Shown here in pieces: positions 24,957 to 26,965 of a DNA stretch of 26,965 bases. Position 1 is the stretch's first letter. Every line of letters starts with the position of its first letter. A program made the position numbers and the translations under genes. The DNA is from SLFT01 sp964493075 (GTDB lineage Bacteria > Hydrogenedentota > Hydrogenedentia > Hydrogenedentales > CAITNO01), in contig CAZBNU010000039.1 in assembly GCA_964493075.1 (NCBI GenBank), forward strand, positions 1-26,965, given 5' to 3'. The notes beneath the pieces were generated by a model that worked only from the letters and a program-made list of their open reading frames with translations, was not told the origin of the DNA and made no database searches.

Positions 24957-24992
24957 GTCCCTTAAGTCCCTTTTGTCCTTTGTGTCCCTTAC
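24957..24992. repeat. Four-unit degenerate 9-bp tandem repeat (GTCCCTTNN)
   Basis: The units GTCCCTTAA, GTCCCTTTT, GTCCTTTGT and GTCCCTTAC stand exactly end to end at 24957, 24966, 24975 and 24984, just before the stop codon of the GH99-like gene. Confidence 0.75.
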
Positions 24993-24993
24993 C

Positions 24994-26965
24994 CTATCTC
25001 CCAAAGCGAATATAATCCACCGCAATGTTGGCGTTTGCTATATCACACGGATCAAAACGGAGTGAGCTGATCATGCCTCGCCAGCGAGGATGTTCGCCCA
25101 GGTTCAGTGTATACTCGTGAAATTGACCGTCTCCTTGGAATTCAAACCGCAAACTGTTAGCCTCAGAAGTGTTGCTGCTGCCAATGCTCCAGAATAATTG
25201 CCCGGAGCCCACTTTATCGGAATTCGCCTGTATCTTCATTCGGATGTTCAATATAGGGTACTCAGAAGCGCGCAGCCCTGGTGTAGAGGCAATAAGCGCC
25301 GGATCGCTTGAGGTCGTGTGAAATTCCATGTTCCCTTCTTTGACGGTCAGGTCACTGACGTTCATCATGGCTGACCAGCCTTCCGCATCGGTGTCAAAGT
25401 CCCACGTTGTTTTGTGCGGTGTACGCGGGAAGTCGTAGGGGCCGAGTCCCACATCCCGCGGCGACAGGTTTTGCGGCCAGTCCTCCGCTTCGCCTTTACC
25501 GAACACCTCGCGTATGGCCTCGTACATGGTAAACCCGAATTCCAGATTGGGTTCGATGTAACTGCCTTCACCCCATTCGTTCAGTGGGCCGAGAATCAGG
25601 AAAGGCACATCATGTTCTGCACAGTAGTCTTTGCCTGCGTGTAGGAATTGTTTGAACAGTTCCGGCGTGCGTCCGTGAAACGCCATCGAGTTCGGCCCGT
25701 GCCAGGGACGGGAATCCCAGCCCGTATCCACAATAGGATAGAAGGGGAAGGCGCCGGATTGTTGGCGGCGTTTTTCCCATGCTGCCGGTGCGGTGGCAAC
25801 CACATCCGCGTATTGCCCCTGCGACTGGTGAGGCGCCATGTCGAGGGCGCTTCCGAATTCATGGTAGGTTGTGTTCCCGTCATAGGTTTCTGCTTGCCAT
25901 TTCTGCATATCGGTTTCGTTGGCGTGGTGTTGCAGAATGATGAACTCAATGCCTACGTGCCCCGCATCCTTCGCCATCTGTCGGGATTCCGCGAAGGCTT
26001 CTGCCACGGCATCGCTCCCGCCCAAATCACCACGGATAAGATTGGAATCCCAAAGGAAGACGGCGGGCTTGCCATTGACCTTGTAATAGCCGGGCAGCGT
26101 GAAATACTTGTCAATCCATTCGCGGGTCACATTGCGCCAGTCTTCCCGGGAGTGGGTGCCTTTGGGGTTATGGTTTGCCCACATGATGGCGACCTTCAGG
26201 TAATCCCGATAACGCGCCTGCCGATAGGCGTCAAACCAGTGGTACAGATGCTGATTACCGGCAACCCAGTACCAATCCACCAGGAAACAGGAGATGCCAT
26301 TTTCCACCGCCCACTTAATCTGCCAGTCCACACACTCCGGATTGCTTTCATCGTAATACCCCAGCAACGGTTTGCGTATGGGTGTGGTGTTGCGCAGACA
26401 GTCGTACTTCACATCGGCATTCCAGCCCGGGAAGTAGTAGGCACAGACTTCCAACGATGTTTTGATAGGCTTGGGTTCAGGCACGTAGTCTGCCGTCATT
26501 TTCACAGCAGGCATAAAGGTCAGGGTCGCGTTACAGGCTGGGGTGGTTGCATCCGGTTTCAGAGTAACGGTCTGCGGTACTGCTGTTTCCGCCTGTACAA
26601 GCCAAAGAATGTTAACGCTGTCGCCATGCTGTAATGGGGTAGTTGCAGAATAATTCGGACCGCTGACGACCTTAACGCCTGCTGGTGTTTCAAGCATAAC
26701 ATCCTTGATTGCGGCGTCGCCGCCACCGCGGTTGATGAGTTGCGCCAGCAGCGATTCCGGCCTTCCTGCACGGCTTACGCCGTTTTCAAATCCGAAGTAC
26801 GCCACCTCAATCTCCGGCGGGCCGTCTGGCTCCGTGGTCAGGGCGATGCGTTCCACTGAAATTGTGGCTGGATCGGCAATATGCAGATTTAACCCGACAA
26901 GATTGCCTGTCCACTCCTTGTTCCCCTGCATTTCAACATAATAGCGGCGCACCCCTTCATGCTGC
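24994..26965 (-). CDS. GH99-like (WbsX-type) glycan enzyme with flanking beta-sandwich domains, 5' end outside window
   Basis: The frame is open to the right edge of the window, so the GTG at 26952 is unlikely to be the start. The middle of the protein (about residues 165-490 counted from that GTG) is a GH99-like or WbsX-type TIM barrel: AYYFPGWN, GYYDESNPECVDWQIKWA, GISCFLVDWYW, KVNGKPAVFLWDSN, and near the end LGPLNEWGEGSYIEPN with the conserved acidic residues. Members act on mannose-rich or other complex glycans or are found in O-antigen loci; the substrate here is not known. The last 130 residues form a beta-sandwich, starting WDFDTDAEGW and ending NIAVDYIRFGR. The first visible residues (YYVEMQGNKEWTGNLVGLNL to SVERIAL) look like the end of a second copy of the same domain. 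It is convergent with the ligase gene. Confidence 0.82.
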   Translation of the reverse strand, partial: QHEGVRRYYVEMQGNKEWTGNLVGLNLHIADPATISVERIALTTEPDGPPEIEVAYFGFENGVSRAGRPESLLAQLINRGGGDAAIKDVMLETPAGVKVVSGPNYSATTPLQHGDSVNILWLVQAETAVPQTVTLKPDATTPACNATLTFMPAVKMTADYVPEPKPIKTSLEVCAYYFPGWNADVKYDCLRNTTPIRKPLLGYYDESNPECVDWQIKWAVENGISCFLVDWYWVAGNQHLYHWFDAYRQARYRDYLKVAIMWANHNPKGTHSREDWRNVTREWIDKYFTLPGYYKVNGKPAVFLWDSNLIRGDLGGSDAVAEAFAESRQMAKDAGHVGIEFIILQHHANETDMQKWQAETYDGNTTYHEFGSALDMAPHQSQGQYADVVATAPAAWEKRRQQSGAFPFYPIVDTGWDSRPWHGPNSMAFHGRTPELFKQFLHAGKDYCAEHDVPFLILGPLNEWGEGSYIEPNLEFGFTMYEAIREVFGKGEAEDWPQNLSPRDVGLGPYDFPRTPHKTTWDFDTDAEGWSAMMNVSDLTVKEGNMEFHTTSSDPALIASTPGLRASEYPILNIRMKIQANSDKVGSGQLFWSIGSSNTSEANSLRFEFQGDGQFHEYTLNLGEHPRWRGMISSLRFDPCDIANANIAVDYIRFGR

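Noticed and set aside
1..26965. tRNA, rRNA, riboswitch, insertion sequence or prophage genes
   Set aside because: No cloverleaf with a TTCRA loop, no transposase or integrase motif and no known riboswitch core was seen by eye; a tRNAscan and Rfam search would be needed to exclude small RNAs.

Overview
The window looks like a scaffold from a draft, probably metagenome-derived, bacterial genome: it carries a 10-N run and a 100-N run. Gene content points to a Gram-negative-type heterotroph near the Planctomycetes/Verrucomicrobia/Lentisphaerae/Hydrogenedentes kind of lineage. The clues are a large H-X-DG pseudopilin, GH97 and GH99-like carbohydrate enzymes, a DUF3160 protein, a bifunctional penicillin-binding protein, and short degenerate tandem repeats between genes. 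The phylum is an inference from family content; no rRNA or tRNA gene was seen.

Layout. 1-849 (+): C-terminal part of a DUF3160-like protein. 927-8664 (all -): FHA-GAF-HD-GYP-zinc-ribbon signalling protein, then aceE and aceF (pyruvate dehydrogenase E1 and E2), then a secreted GH97 glycosidase. 9029-11791 (-): HAD phosphatase, NAD-dependent sugar epimerase, gpsA. 11952-12962 (-): pseudopilin with its own terminator. 13123-15276 (-): class A penicillin-binding protein, divergent from 15474-16664 (+), an aspartate/aromatic aminotransferase. 16763-17413 (+): one-span membrane protein. 17434-20486 (-): gspE/pilB-type ATPase followed by an exported protein of unknown function. 20487-20989: divergent intergenic region with a hexanucleotide repeat that the assembly could not close. 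20990-24785 (+): a tight three-gene operon. 24994-26965 (-): GH99-like glycan enzyme, cut by the window end.

The part most worth attention is the 20990-24785 operon. It holds a nucleotide-sugar dehydrogenase homologue whose catalytic cysteine position is glycine, a double-hotdog MaoC-like dehydratase, and an AMP-forming acyl-CoA ligase. The first two genes overlap and the third follows after 15 bp. This could be an undescribed pathway in which the UGD-like fold does something other than make UDP-glucuronate.

Other points: a c-di-GMP-type HD-GYP protein sits directly upstream of pyruvate dehydrogenase; aceE lacks the usual N-terminal helical arm; a pair of 21-bp dyads and two sets of about 9-bp degenerate repeats occupy the convergent intergenic regions.
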